Origin: Petropleomorpha daqingensis | Lineage (GTDB): Bacteria > Actinomycetota > Actinomycetes > Mycobacteriales > Geodermatophilaceae | Assembly: GCF_013408985.1 (NCBI RefSeq) | Contig: NZ_JACBZT010000001.1 | Coordinates: 930,001-994,000, forward strand | Direction of reading: 5' to 3' | Length of the DNA stretch: 64,000 bases | Part shown: positions 46,410 through 55,197 of the stretch, one piece after another | Numbering within the stretch: the stretch's first letter is position 1 | Layout of the letters: each line of letters begins with the position of its first letter | Made by a program: the position numbers and the translations under genes | The notes under the pieces: model-generated | Told to the model about the DNA's origin: nothing | Seen by the model: the letters and a program-made list of their open reading frames with translations, nothing else | Databases searched by the model: none

Positions 46410-46448
46410 GGGCTTCGGCGGCCGCCTGTGGAGAACTCCGGTTGTCAC

Positions 46449-46454
46449 TAGGGT
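46449..46454 (+). promoter_or_regulatory. -10 element of the rightward methyltransferase gene
   Basis: TAGGGT, six bases before the GTG at 46461, a leaderless arrangement. Confidence 0.55.
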
Positions 46455-46460
46455 CGTGAC

Positions 46461-47186
46461 GTGGACATCCGCGAACTGCGCGACGCCTGGAACACCCTCG
46501 GTGCCGATGACCCCATGTGGGCGGTGCTCACGCAGCCCGAGCGCCGAGGGCGCAAGTGGACACCCGAGGAGTTCTTCGCCGAGGGCCGGCGCGAGATCGA
46601 CGAGGTGCTCGCCTCGATCGCTCCGTTGGGTCTTCCCGCCGGGCACGGCTCGGCGCTCGACTTCGGCTGCGGCGTCGGGCGGCTGACCCAGGCCCTCGCC
46701 GAGCACTTCGACGACGTCGTCGGGATCGACATCGCCGCCTCGATGCTGGAGAACGCGCGGCGGTTCAACGACCGGCCCAACGTGCGCTTCGTGCTCAACG
46801 AGGAGCCGCACCTCGCCGTCATCCCCGACACGAGCATCGACTTCGTCTACACCACGATCGTCCTCCAGCACATGGCACCGGAGCTGGCGCTGGGCTACCT
46901 GGAGGAGTTCGCCCGCATCCTGCGGCCCGGCGGCGTGGCCGTGTTCACGCTGCCGACCGGGCCGTCCCGCACCCTGGTCGGCCGGCTGTACCGGGTGGTG
47001 CCGGCACCCCTGGTGCACCTGCTGAAGAAGCGCCTCTGGGGAGCGGTCATCGACATGCACGGCGTCCCCATGGAGACGCTGCTCCCGACGCTCACCTCGG
47101 CCGGGCTCCGGGTGGAGCGGATCGAGCCCGACACCAGTCCCGGTCCGAATTGGCGCGGGTTCCGCTACGTCGTCGCCAAGCGGTAG
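46461..47186 (+). CDS. Class I SAM-dependent methyltransferase
   Basis: A 241-residue protein: GSALDFGCGVGRLTQALAEHF (SAM loop), VVGIDIAASMLENARRF, and FVYTTIVLQHMAPELALGYLEEFARIL. The later region VFTLPTGPSRTLVGRLYRV suggests a lipid- or quinone-type class, but the substrate is unknown. It is divergently arranged with the previous methyltransferase across 65 bases; the two are not closely alike. Confidence 0.85.
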   Translation: MDIRELRDAWNTLGADDPMWAVLTQPERRGRKWTPEEFFAEGRREIDEVLASIAPLGLPAGHGSALDFGCGVGRLTQALAEHFDDVVGIDIAASMLENARRFNDRPNVRFVLNEEPHLAVIPDTSIDFVYTTIVLQHMAPELALGYLEEFARILRPGGVAVFTLPTGPSRTLVGRLYRVVPAPLVHLLKKRLWGAVIDMHGVPMETLLPTLTSAGLRVERIEPDTSPGPNWRGFRYVVAKR

Positions 47187-47243
47187 TTGCGCACGCCACC
47201 ACCACCCTCCCCTCCCGGAGCGGTGCGGTCCCGGCCCGCTGGT

Positions 47244-47249
47244 TACAGT
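47244..47249 (+). promoter_or_regulatory. -10 element of the carboxylase alpha-subunit gene
   Basis: TACAGT about 30 bases before the GTG at 47280. The short leader ends in a GAGGGAGA ribosome site. The same hexamer precedes glf. Confidence 0.55.
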
Positions 47250-47279
47250 CCGACCGGCCCACTGTTCGAGGGAGACACG

Positions 47280-49040
47280 GTGCAGAAGGTTCTGATCGCC
47301 AACCGCGGCGAGATCGCGGTGCGGGTGGCGCGGGCGTGCAAGGACGCAGGCCTGACCAGCGTCGCCGTCTACGCCGAGCCCGACCGCGACGCGATGCACG
47401 TCCGCGAGGCCGACGAGGCCTTCGCCCTGGGCGGGACGACGCCGGGTGACTCCTACCTGGTGATCGACAAGATCATCGACGTGGCGAAGCAGTCCGGCGC
47501 GGACGCCGTGCACCCCGGGTACGGCTTCCTGTCGGAGAACGCCGAGTTCGCGCAGGCGGTCCTCGACGCCGGGCTGACCTGGATCGGCCCCTCGCCCGAC
47601 GCGATCATCGCGCTCGGCGACAAGGTGCAGGCCCGGCACATCGCCACCAAGGTCGGCGCTCCCCTGGTGCCCGGCACCAAGGACCCGGTGAAGGACGCCG
47701 ACGAGGTGGTGGCCTTCGCCGAGGAGCACGGCATGCCGATCGCCATCAAGGCGGCCTTCGGCGGCGGTGGCCGCGGGCTCAAGGTGGTCCGCGACATGAA
47801 GGAGATCCCCGAGCAGTTCGACTCGGCGGTGCGCGAGGCGGTCTCCGCCTTCGGCCGCGGCGAGTGCTTCGTGGAGAAGTTCCTCGACAAGCCGCGGCAC
47901 GTCGAGGCGCAGGTCCTCGCCGACACCCACGGCAACGTGATCGTCGTCGGCACCCGCGACTGCTCGCTGCAGCGGCGCAACCAGAAGCTGGTCGAGGAGG
48001 CGCCCGCGCCGTTCCTCACCGACGAACAGCGGCAGCGCATCCACGAGTCGGCCAAGGCCATCTGCAAGGAGGCCGGCTACCACGGCGCCGGCACCGTCGA
48101 GTACCTGGTCGGCAACGACGGGTCGATCTCGTTCCTCGAGGTCAACACCCGGCTGCAGGTGGAGCACCCGGTCAGCGAGGAGACCTCCGGCATCGACCTG
48201 GTGCGCCAGCAGTTCCGGATCGCCGAGGGACTCGAGCTGGAGATCACCGAGGACCCCACGCCCCGCGGGCACGCCATCGAGTTCCGGATCAACGCCGAGG
48301 ACGCCGGGCGCAACTTCATGCCGGCGCCCGGGCCGGTGACCCGGCTGGAGATCCCGCAGGGTCCGGGCGTGCGCTGGGACTCCGGCGTCGCGCAGGGCGG
48401 AGAGGTGGCCGGCGCGTTCGACTCCATGCTGGCCAAGCTGATCGTGTACGGAGCCAGCCGCACCGAAGCGCTCGAGCGCTCCCGCCGCGCGCTGGACGAG
48501 CTGGTCGTCGAGGGCATGCCCACGGTGATCCCGTTCCACCGCGCCGTCGTCCGCGACGAAGCGTTCACCAGCGAGCCGTTCACCGTGCACACCCGCTGGA
48601 TCGAGACCGAGTGGGACAACCAGGTCCAGCCCTACGACGCCGCCCCCGCCGAGCAGGAGGAGGAGACGCCGCGGCAGACCGTGGTCGTCGAGGTCGGCGG
48701 CCGCCGGCTCGAGGTCTCGCTGCCGGCCGGCCTCGCCGCGGGCGGCGGCGGTGCTCCGGCGGGGGCGGCGGCCAAGCCGCGCAAGCGCGGCAGCGGGCAC
48801 GGCGGCTCGAGTGCGTCCGGCGACTCCCTGACCTCGCCGATGCAGGGCACGATCGTCAAGGTCGCGGTCGCCGACGGCGACACCGTCTCCGCCGGCGACC
48901 TGATCGTCGTCCTCGAGGCGATGAAGATGGAGCAGCCGATCAACGCGCACAAGGACGGCACGGTGACCGGGCTGTCCGCCGAGGTGGGCGCGACCGTCAC
49001 CAGCGGCGCGGTCATCTGCACCATCGCCGACGCCGAGTAG
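47280..49040 (+). CDS. accA: Acyl-CoA carboxylase alpha subunit (biotin carboxylase plus biotin carrier)
   Basis: A 586-residue protein of the AccA3 type. The biotin carboxylase part (about 1-450) has [46 protein letters not shown] (ATP-grasp Gly loop) and [18 protein letters not shown] Gly/Ala-rich linker leads to the carrier domain (about 515-586) with [10 protein letters not shown] and the biotinylation site EAMKMEQPI. It carboxylates biotin and passes it to AccD. Start GTG 47280 follows GAGGGAGA. BirA, encoded about 4 kb away, biotinylates it. Confidence 0.97.
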   Translation: MQKVLIANRGEIAVRVARACKDAGLTSVAVYAEPDRDAMHVREADEAFALGGTTPGDSYLVIDKIIDVAKQSGADAVHPGYGFLSENAEFAQAVLDAGLTWIGPSPDAIIALGDKVQARHIATKVGAPLVPGTKDPVKDADEVVAFAEEHGMPIAIKAAFGGGGRGLKVVRDMKEIPEQFDSAVREAVSAFGRGECFVEKFLDKPRHVEAQVLADTHGNVIVVGTRDCSLQRRNQKLVEEAPAPFLTDEQRQRIHESAKAICKEAGYHGAGTVEYLVGNDGSISFLEVNTRLQVEHPVSEETSGIDLVRQQFRIAEGLELEITEDPTPRGHAIEFRINAEDAGRNFMPAPGPVTRLEIPQGPGVRWDSGVAQGGEVAGAFDSMLAKLIVYGASRTEALERSRRALDELVVEGMPTVIPFHRAVVRDEAFTSEPFTVHTRWIETEWDNQVQPYDAAPAEQEEETPRQTVVVEVGGRRLEVSLPAGLAAGGGGAPAGAAAKPRKRGSGHGGSSASGDSLTSPMQGTIVKVAVADGDTVSAGDLIVVLEAMKMEQPINAHKDGTVTGLSAEVGATVTSGAVICTIADAE

Positions 49041-49043
49041 CCG

Positions 49044-49658
49044 CTAGCCGCCCTCGGCGAAGAGGACGTCGAGCACGTAGGAGAGGACGGCGCTCGCCCC
49101 CTCGGCGCTGCGCTGGCCGGAGAGCACGCTCGAGGTGAGCCCGTTGGTCAGCGCCAGCAGGGCGGCGACCTCGGTGCGGGCATCCCGGGCCGGGTCGGCC
49201 TCCCCGTCGTCCTGCGCCCTGCGCAGCCGGGCCGTCAGCCAGTCCTCCAGCGCGTTCGGGTAGGCCATGCCACCGGCCGCGTCGTGGGCGAAGGCAGGTT
49301 CGGTCAGGCCGGTGGCGTAGTAGGCGGTCCAGGCCAGCTGGTCGAGCCGGCTCGGCTCGTCCGAGGGCAGGATCGCCCCGAGGACCACCTCGAAGACCCG
49401 GCGGTTCGTCAGGTTCCCGCCCGCCTCGGCCGCACGGGCCTTGACCCGCCGGTCCAGCCGGGCGGCCAGCTCGGCCAGACCCGACTCGAGCAGCGTCTTC
49501 TTGTCGGTGAAGTAGTACTGCACCAGCCGCAGGGAGACGCCCGCCTCGGCGGCGACCTCGCGCATCGTCACCGCCCGCAGGCCGCGGGTGCCGGCGATCC
49601 GCAGCAGGGCGTCGGTGAGCTGCCGACGGCGCTCGTCGTGGTCGACACGCCTGGGCAC
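49044..49658 (-). CDS. TetR-family transcriptional regulator
   Basis: A 204-residue regulator. The helix-turn-helix (about 10-55) reads [20 protein letters not shown], then [23 protein letters not shown]. The variable C-terminal domain (about 80-200) is the likely ligand and dimer region. It is the last gene of a three-gene operon (hydrolase, small membrane protein, TetR) whose upstream region has a long palindrome. Inference: it represses its own operon in response to a small hydrophobic ligand. Nine bases separate it from the membrane protein gene. Confidence 0.93.
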   Translation of the reverse strand: MPRRVDHDERRRQLTDALLRIAGTRGLRAVTMREVAAEAGVSLRLVQYYFTDKKTLLESGLAELAARLDRRVKARAAEAGGNLTNRRVFEVVLGAILPSDEPSRLDQLAWTAYYATGLTEPAFAHDAAGGMAYPNALEDWLTARLRRAQDDGEADPARDARTEVAALLALTNGLTSSVLSGQRSAEGASAVLSYVLDVLFAEGG

Positions 49659-49667
49659 CTCGGGTCG

Positions 49668-49835
49668 TCACTTCCCTCCGCTGCAGCTGACCAGCACCGC
49701 GCCGGCGATCAGAGCCAGCACCGGCAGGTACCCCCACTTGCGCGTCCACGCACCGGTGCCGCTGTGGTGGACGACGTACCCGACGATCCCGCCGATGCCC
49801 AGGGCCAGCACCAGCGTCTGGACGGCGAACCTCAT
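49668..49835 (-). CDS. Small two-helix membrane protein, 55 residues
   Basis: An ATG at 49835 overlaps the hydrolase stop (ATGA) and opens a 55-residue frame ending in TGA at 49668. It has two hydrophobic segments, about 3-22 (VQTLVLALGIGGIVGYVV) and about 36-52 (YLPVLALIAGAVLVSC), joined by a basic, Trp-containing loop (GAWTRKWG). The coupling and clean membrane topology support a real gene. No homologous family is recognised; it fills an otherwise empty gap inside the operon. Confidence 0.7.
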   Translation of the reverse strand: MRFAVQTLVLALGIGGIVGYVVHHSGTGAWTRKWGYLPVLALIAGAVLVSCSGGK

Positions 49836-50701
49836 GGCCGGCCCGTGAAGCTCAGTACCCGGTCGATCACGTCGTGCTCGGCCTCCAGGACCAGCGCGTG
49901 GCCGGCGTCCGGGAAGCGCTCGACCCGCCAGTCGGGCACGACCGCGGGCAGCCGGTCCGCGGCTGCGCCGAGCGGGCTGCGACCACCCACGAGGGCCTGC
50001 ACGGGCACCCGGACCGCCCGCAGCTCGTCGTCGGGAAGCAGCCTGGCCCGCGTGTGCGGGCGGCGGTAGCCCAGCGAGGCACGCAGCAGCGCGATGAGCC
50101 GGTCATCGGCGAGCGTGGGGTTGCGCAGGCGCCGGGCGGCTCGCCGGCGCAGCGGCCCGGGCAGCAGCGCGGCCAGGCCACCGCCGATCAACCAGACCCA
50201 GAACCGCCAGCCGAGCGGTCCGAGCCCGGCGGCGTCGACGAGGGTGATCGCGGCGACCCGCCCGGGGTGGCGGATCTCGTGCTCGAGGGCGAGGTAGCCG
50301 CCCCAGGAGACCCCGACCAGGTGAGCCCGCTCGGCGCCGAGCCCGGCGAGCAGCTCCTCGAGCCATGCGGCGGCGTCCTCCGGGCCGCGCACGGGCGCGG
50401 TCTGCAGGGAGTGACCGGGTTCGCCGAGCGGGTCGACGGCGATCACCGGGCGGTCTGCGAAGCGGTCCATCCACCGCGACCAGGCCAGGGCGTTGCCGCC
50501 GGCCCCGGTGAGCAGCACGAAGGGGTCCGTGCCGTCGGGTCCGCAGCGGTAGACCCGCACCGTGCCGAAGGCCGTCGGGACGCCCTCGGCGCGGACCGGC
50601 ACGTCCGGCCAGGAGCTCTCCAACGCCGCGTCGTACGCCGCGAGGAACTTCTCGCGTGCCGCGTCACTGCGGAACCCCGGGATGCGCACCGATCCGGCCA
50701 C
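49832..50701 (-). CDS. Alpha/beta-fold hydrolase
   Basis: A 289-residue enzyme. VLLTGAGGNALAWSRWM is the oxyanion region, VIAVDPLGEPGHS the strand 4 loop, HLVGVSWGGYLALEHEI the nucleophile elbow (GVSWGG), and FPDAGHALVLEAEHDVI supplies the catalytic His, so the triad is complete. Start GTG at 50701 is chosen because GAGGAGGGG precedes it; an ATG at 50740 falls inside the palindromic operator. Substrate unknown; probably the enzyme controlled by the TetR gene in this operon. Confidence 0.88.
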   Translation of the reverse strand: MAGSVRIPGFRSDAAREKFLAAYDAALESSWPDVPVRAEGVPTAFGTVRVYRCGPDGTDPFVLLTGAGGNALAWSRWMDRFADRPVIAVDPLGEPGHSLQTAPVRGPEDAAAWLEELLAGLGAERAHLVGVSWGGYLALEHEIRHPGRVAAITLVDAAGLGPLGWRFWVWLIGGGLAALLPGPLRRRAARRLRNPTLADDRLIALLRASLGYRRPHTRARLLPDDELRAVRVPVQALVGGRSPLGAAADRLPAVVPDWRVERFPDAGHALVLEAEHDVIDRVLSFTGRP

Positions 50702-50714
50702 ACCGACCCCTCCT

Positions 50715-50744
50715 CGCGTTGTGATACAGATGTACCACAACGCG
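50715..50744. promoter_or_regulatory. 30-bp operator-like palindrome upstream of the hydrolase-TetR operon
   Basis: CGCGTTGTGATACA (50715-50728), spacer GA, then TGTACCACAACGCG (50731-50744). The arms match at 13 of 14 positions. It lies 14 bases upstream of the hydrolase start and ends nine bases from the stop of the next gene, so it probably overlaps the operon's promoter. Size and symmetry suit a TetR dimer site. Confidence 0.75.
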
Positions 50745-50752
50745 ACGACGGA

Positions 50753-53371
50753 TCAGAAGTAAGTGATCGCGAGGGACGTCCCGGTGACCGCGATCCGGCC
50801 GTGCTGGAAGTTCTGCGACACGGTGCTGCCGTAGCTCGTCTGACCGGTGACCGGGTAGCCGAGGCGCCCACCCTCACCGCCGCGCGCGTCGTACGCCCGG
50901 GAGATCGCCCCGGTGACGGCGTAGGCGTTCGTCGTGGGCGACCAGTGGATCCGCCCGTTCTGGAACGCCTGCGTGAACCCGCCGTTCGCCGTCGGGTACC
51001 GCTCGGTGACGGGGTAGCCGAGCACCCCTGACTCCCCCCGCAGCCGGTCGTACTCCCGGCTGATGTCGCCGTACACGGCGTGCGCACCCGTCGCCGGCGA
51101 CCAGTGGATCCGGCCGGCCTGGAAGGCCTGCGTCCAGCCGCCGCCGGGCGTGGGGTAGCGGTCCCCCACCGGATAACCCAGCACGCCGGACTCACCCCAC
51201 AGCGGGTCGTAGGCGCGCCCGATGTCGGACAGCACGGCGTGCGCGCCCGTCGTCTGCGACCAGTGGATCCGGCCGTTCTGGAACGCCTGCGTGAACCCGC
51301 CGTTCGCCGTCGGGTAGCGGTCCCCCACCGGATAACCCAGTGCCCCGGACTCACCCCACAGCGGGTCGTACGCGCGCCCGATGTCGGACAGCACGGCGTG
51401 CGCGCCCGTCGTCTGCGACCAGTGGATCCGACCGTTCTGGAACGCCTGCGTGAACCCGCCGTTCGCCGTCGGGTAGCGGTCCCCCACCGGATAACCCAGC
51501 GCGCCCGACTCCCCCCACAGCCCGTCGTAGACCGGGGACATCGGCCCGAAGACCGCGTGCGCGCCGGTGCCCGGCGAGAAGTGGATGCGGCCGAACTGGA
51601 AGGCCTGGGTGAGTCCGCTGCCGGGGGTGTTGTAGGCCTCGCCGACCGGGTAGCCGAGGACTCCCGATTCCCCCCACAGGGGGTCGTAGGCCTGGGAGAT
51701 GGCCCCGTAGACCGCGTGCGCGCCGGTCGTCGGCGACCAGTGGACGCGCCCGTACTGGAAGGGCTGGGTGTAGCCGCCGTTGGCCGTGCCGTAGCGAGGC
51801 CCGACGGGGTAGCCGAGCGGCCCGAGCGCCTCGCCCATCGCCGTGTACTCCGCCGCGATCGGGTTCAGCACGACCTGGGCACGGGTCCTCAGCGACCAGA
51901 AGATGAAGCCGTTCTGGTACGTGCGCACGCAGCCGGAAGGATAGAGCCCCCCGCACGTCTCGCCCGCGATGGTCTGCGTCCCGAGCGGGCCGGACGCCCC
52001 GCCGCTGGCGGTGTAGGCCGCGGCCAGCGGCGAGTCGACCGAGATCTGCAGCGTCGCCCCGGACGAGGTCGCGCTCTGCACCGTCACCGAGAACGCGCCG
52101 TCGTCGACCGGCACCGCGGTGTTGACCGGGAGCGCGACGGCCACGTCGGCGTCCCAGCCCGCCCGGGGGCTCGGCGTGCCGTCCAGCAGCAGCGAGGTGT
52201 CCGATCCGGTACTGGCGCGGCGGAGCAGGACCCCCGAATCCAGGGTGGTCGAGCTGATCCAGCCGTCCTGCCCCGACGAGGGACGGTCCTCGAGCCAGTA
52301 CACGGTGCCGTCGGGTCCCTGCATGCTCAGGGCCCGCGTCCCCGTGGTCCCGGACAGCGGCGAGAGCGTGTAGCTACCGCTGGACGACACCGCTGCCTGT
52401 CCGGTGCCGAGCACCCCGAGGCGGGCTGCCTGGGCGGCGTTGAGCGAACCGAGCTGGTCCCAGGAGTAGCCCATCACGTCGTACAGGTCGTCGTAGGCGT
52501 TGGTACGGCAGCTGCCCACCTCGACCGTGCTGTCGCACTGCACCGAGGAGGAGTGCCCGAGGCTGAAGTTGTGGCCGAGCTCGTGGGCGATCACCGACGG
52601 CGTCGTGTCGCGGACGTAGGCGTAGCCGCCGTAGTTCCGGCTCGGCGAGACCTGCGCCAGCCCGTAGGCGCAGCTGGGCATCTGGGCCGGGTAGCCCGGG
52701 ACGTAGAGCAGCAGGTGCTTGCCCGCTCCGGGGGTCCAGGACAGCTGCCGGCGCACGTCCTCCCACAGGTCGTACGGGCTGTTGCAGGACACCGACGAGG
52801 TGAGCCAGCCCGGCGCGCCCGCGGTGGCGTGGATCTTGATGGCGCCGCCGGTCTGCGATTCCCAGAAATCGGCCACCGCGCCGTTCACGGTGCCGACCAG
52901 CGCGTTCACGTCGGTGCCGTCGGCGGCCAGCCCGGCCGGGGTGACCAGGGCGACCGTGACCTCGTCGGTGTAGGGCGCGCTGGCCGGGGCGACCGGTGGC
53001 GCCTCGGCCGGGGCGACCACGTCGGAGGCGACCACGTCCTGGGCCGGCTCGAGCCCGTCCTCCCGGGTCGCAGCGTCGCGCACCTCGCCACCGAGGGTGA
53101 CCTGCACGGTCGCTCCGAGCGGCAGCTGCGCGACGTCGGCCGTGGGCACCCGGACGCTGTCGCCGCTGTCGGTCGCGATCCAGCTCAGCGGACCCTCGGC
53201 GGCGTGGGCGGCCGCGTCGTCGGCGTCCTCGTGCTCGGGCCACGCCTGGACGAGCTCGCCCACCACGGTGTCCCCTGCGGCCGGCGCGTCCTCCGCGAGC
53301 GCCGCCGGTGCCACGGCGAGGACGGCGGCGACGACGGTGCCCGCCACGACGGCGGACCGGACCAGGTGCAC
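50753..53371 (-). CDS. Secreted metzincin-type protease with C-terminal LGFP repeats
   Basis: An 872-residue exported protein. It has a signal peptide (about 1-26, ending PAALA), an N-terminal beta region, a protease domain with SVIAHELGHNFSLGHS (HExxHxxGxxH) and the Met-turn YDVMGYSW, then a beta domain. Residues from about 455 hold eight LGFP-like repeats of about 53 residues, with core motifs such as GVLGYPVGDRYPT and FQNGRIHWS. LGFP repeats are thought to bind wall arabinogalactan, so the enzyme is likely held in the wall. GTG start with GGAG seven bases upstream. Two of the repeats are nearly identical in DNA. Confidence 0.9.
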   Translation of the reverse strand: MHLVRSAVVAGTVVAAVLAVAPAALAEDAPAAGDTVVGELVQAWPEHEDADDAAAHAAEGPLSWIATDSGDSVRVPTADVAQLPLGATVQVTLGGEVRDAATREDGLEPAQDVVASDVVAPAEAPPVAPASAPYTDEVTVALVTPAGLAADGTDVNALVGTVNGAVADFWESQTGGAIKIHATAGAPGWLTSSVSCNSPYDLWEDVRRQLSWTPGAGKHLLLYVPGYPAQMPSCAYGLAQVSPSRNYGGYAYVRDTTPSVIAHELGHNFSLGHSSSVQCDSTVEVGSCRTNAYDDLYDVMGYSWDQLGSLNAAQAARLGVLGTGQAAVSSSGSYTLSPLSGTTGTRALSMQGPDGTVYWLEDRPSSGQDGWISSTTLDSGVLLRRASTGSDTSLLLDGTPSPRAGWDADVAVALPVNTAVPVDDGAFSVTVQSATSSGATLQISVDSPLAAAYTASGGASGPLGTQTIAGETCGGLYPSGCVRTYQNGFIFWSLRTRAQVVLNPIAAEYTAMGEALGPLGYPVGPRYGTANGGYTQPFQYGRVHWSPTTGAHAVYGAISQAYDPLWGESGVLGYPVGEAYNTPGSGLTQAFQFGRIHFSPGTGAHAVFGPMSPVYDGLWGESGALGYPVGDRYPTANGGFTQAFQNGRIHWSQTTGAHAVLSDIGRAYDPLWGESGALGYPVGDRYPTANGGFTQAFQNGRIHWSQTTGAHAVLSDIGRAYDPLWGESGVLGYPVGDRYPTPGGGWTQAFQAGRIHWSPATGAHAVYGDISREYDRLRGESGVLGYPVTERYPTANGGFTQAFQNGRIHWSPTTNAYAVTGAISRAYDARGGEGGRLGYPVTGQTSYGSTVSQNFQHGRIAVTGTSLAITYF
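51161..51478 (-). repeat. Near-identical tandem pair of 159-bp LGFP repeat units
   Basis: Units 51161-51319 and 51320-51478 are 159 bases each (53 codons) and differ at five positions by hand comparison. The other repeats in the gene are clearly more diverged, which points to a recent in-frame duplication or gene conversion. Confidence 0.85.
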
Positions 53372-53457
53372 GGTAGGACTCCAGAGGTCGGTTCTCTGCC
53401 TTCTCCATCGGCGGATCCGTGCCGCGAGTGGACCGGAACCACCTGATCAGGCGAGAG

Positions 53458-55104
53458 TCAGCGGCGGACCCGCCGGCGCAGGCGGGCGGCCGCGGTTGCC
53501 AGCAGCAGCGCGCCGGCGAGCGCGAGCGCGGCGGTGGCGACCAACCGGACCGATCCGGATTCCGCCGGGTGCACGGCGGCGGCCTCGTCGAGGTCCTGGG
53601 CGGCGGCGACGTGGGGCACCGTCGGGGCGGCGGGAGCGGTTGCCACGGGGGGTGCCGGCGTGCTCGAGGCGACCGGCGCCGGCGCCGCCGTGGGAGCCGC
53701 GCTGCCCGGCAGGACCGCTGGGCGGCTGGCTTGCGCCGGCGCGGCACCGGGTGTCCCGGCTCCGGGGACGATCGTCACGGTCGCGCCGGCGCCCGTGCCG
53801 GCCTGCACGGTGACGGTGAACGCGCCGCCGTCCACGGGGACCGGCACGCCCAGGGGCAGCGCGTCCTGCAGGTCGCCCTCCCAGCCGGAGGCGGCGCTCG
53901 GCGTCCCGTCCAGGAGCAGCGAGGTGTCCGGGAAGCCGCCGGCGCGGTGCAGCAGCACGCCGGCGTCGAGGGCGAAGCGGTTGGCCGCCGTGCCCAGCCA
54001 GGCGTCCTGCCCGGTCGGGGCGCGGTACTCCAACCAGTAGACCGAGCCGTCGGCCGCGGTCAGCTTCACCGCGCGGGTGCCGGTGGCACCGGCCAGCGGG
54101 GAGAGCGCGACGGTCAGCGCCGGGTCCCCGACGGCGACGTCGGCCCGCGCGGACGACGGGAGGACGCCGAGCCGGTCGGCCTGCGCGGCGGTCAGCGTGC
54201 CGAGCTGGGACCACGAGGCGCCCATGACGTCGTAGTAGTCGCGGTAGGCGGCGGTGCGGCAGGTGCCGCTGTCCAGCGCGCGGTCGCACTGCAGGCCCGA
54301 GGAGTGGCCGAGGCCGAAGTTGTGGCCCAGCTCGTGCGCGATCACCGAGGGCAGGGTGTCGCGGACGTAGAGGGAGCCGCCCGAGGACGGCGACGAGCCG
54401 ACCTGGCCGAGCGCGTAGGAGCAGCCGGGCAGGTCGGCCGGCGTGCTGCTCAGGTAGACGACGAGGTGCCGGCCGGGGCCGGGGACGAAGCCGACGTCGG
54501 TGGCGACCTCGGCCCACAGCGCGTTGGGGTCGGCGCAGCCGGCCTCGGTGGTGATCCAGTCGTGCGCGGCGGTGACGCCGAGCCGCACGGCGCCGCCGGT
54601 CTGGGTCGACCAGAACGTCGCGACCGGGCCGTTCACCGCGTCGACCACCTGGGCGAGCGTCGCGCCGTCCTGCTGCCCGCCGGCGGGCACGACCATCGCC
54701 ACGGTCACCTGGTTGGTGAGGGTCCCGCGGGGCGGCGCGGTCGTGGCGGGGTCGGCCAGGACGTCGGTGGAGAGGACGTCCTGGGCCGGCTCGTAGCCGT
54801 CGCCGGCCGCGGCGTCGTCCACCTGGCCGCCGACCGCCACGGACACCGTCGACCCGGCCGGCACGTCGGCGACGTCCTCGGTGGGGATCCGCACCGACTC
54901 GCCGGCCGCCGTCCGGACCCAGCTCAGCGGGGCGTCCGGCCCGTCGTGCCCGGGGTGGGCCTGCTCGGGGTAGGCCTGCACCAGCTGGCCGACGACCGTG
55001 GCCGGCTCGTCCGCCGCGGCGGGCAGGGCCGGCAGCAGCACGCCGGCGCACACCGCGAGGGGCAGCAGCAGACGGCGGGCACGGCGACCGGAGGAAGCAG
55101 ACAT
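53458..55104 (-). CDS. Secreted metzincin-type protease with C-terminal membrane anchor
   Basis: A protein of about 548 residues, paralogous to the neighbour's N-terminal half. It has a signal peptide (RRLLLPLAVCAGVLLPALPAAA region), the shared VVGQLVQAYPE opening, SVIAHELGHNFGLGHS for zinc and YDVMGASWSQLG for the Met-turn. In place of LGFP repeats it has an Ala/Pro-rich stalk and a C-terminal helix with a basic stop (LVATAALALAGALLLA, then RLRRRVRR), so it should be anchored to the membrane facing out. ATG 55104 has GGGGG just upstream; ATG 55116 is also possible. Confidence 0.88.
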   Translation of the reverse strand: MSASSGRRARRLLLPLAVCAGVLLPALPAAADEPATVVGQLVQAYPEQAHPGHDGPDAPLSWVRTAAGESVRIPTEDVADVPAGSTVSVAVGGQVDDAAAGDGYEPAQDVLSTDVLADPATTAPPRGTLTNQVTVAMVVPAGGQQDGATLAQVVDAVNGPVATFWSTQTGGAVRLGVTAAHDWITTEAGCADPNALWAEVATDVGFVPGPGRHLVVYLSSTPADLPGCSYALGQVGSSPSSGGSLYVRDTLPSVIAHELGHNFGLGHSSGLQCDRALDSGTCRTAAYRDYYDVMGASWSQLGTLTAAQADRLGVLPSSARADVAVGDPALTVALSPLAGATGTRAVKLTAADGSVYWLEYRAPTGQDAWLGTAANRFALDAGVLLHRAGGFPDTSLLLDGTPSAASGWEGDLQDALPLGVPVPVDGGAFTVTVQAGTGAGATVTIVPGAGTPGAAPAQASRPAVLPGSAAPTAAPAPVASSTPAPPVATAPAAPTVPHVAAAQDLDEAAAVHPAESGSVRLVATAALALAGALLLATAAARLRRRVRR

Positions 55105-55197
55105 CCCCCAGGGCATCGGCGGTGTCGGCCGCCGACGGCACCGAGTTGAGCCGAATCGTCGACTCGTTCGTCACAGTGATCTCTCGATCACCGAACG

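Noticed and set aside
50738-50740. ATG at 50740 as start of the hydrolase
   Set aside because: It falls inside the operator palindrome and has no ribosome site; the GTG at 50701 has GAGGAGGGG in front.
51161-51478. CRISPR or direct-repeat array
   Set aside because: The repeats are in-frame protein repeats (LGFP) without spacers.
55140-55197. GTGATC-TCTC-GATCAC inverted repeat upstream of the second protease gene
   Set aside because: Arms of six bases only; too short to call an operator or terminator without conservation data.
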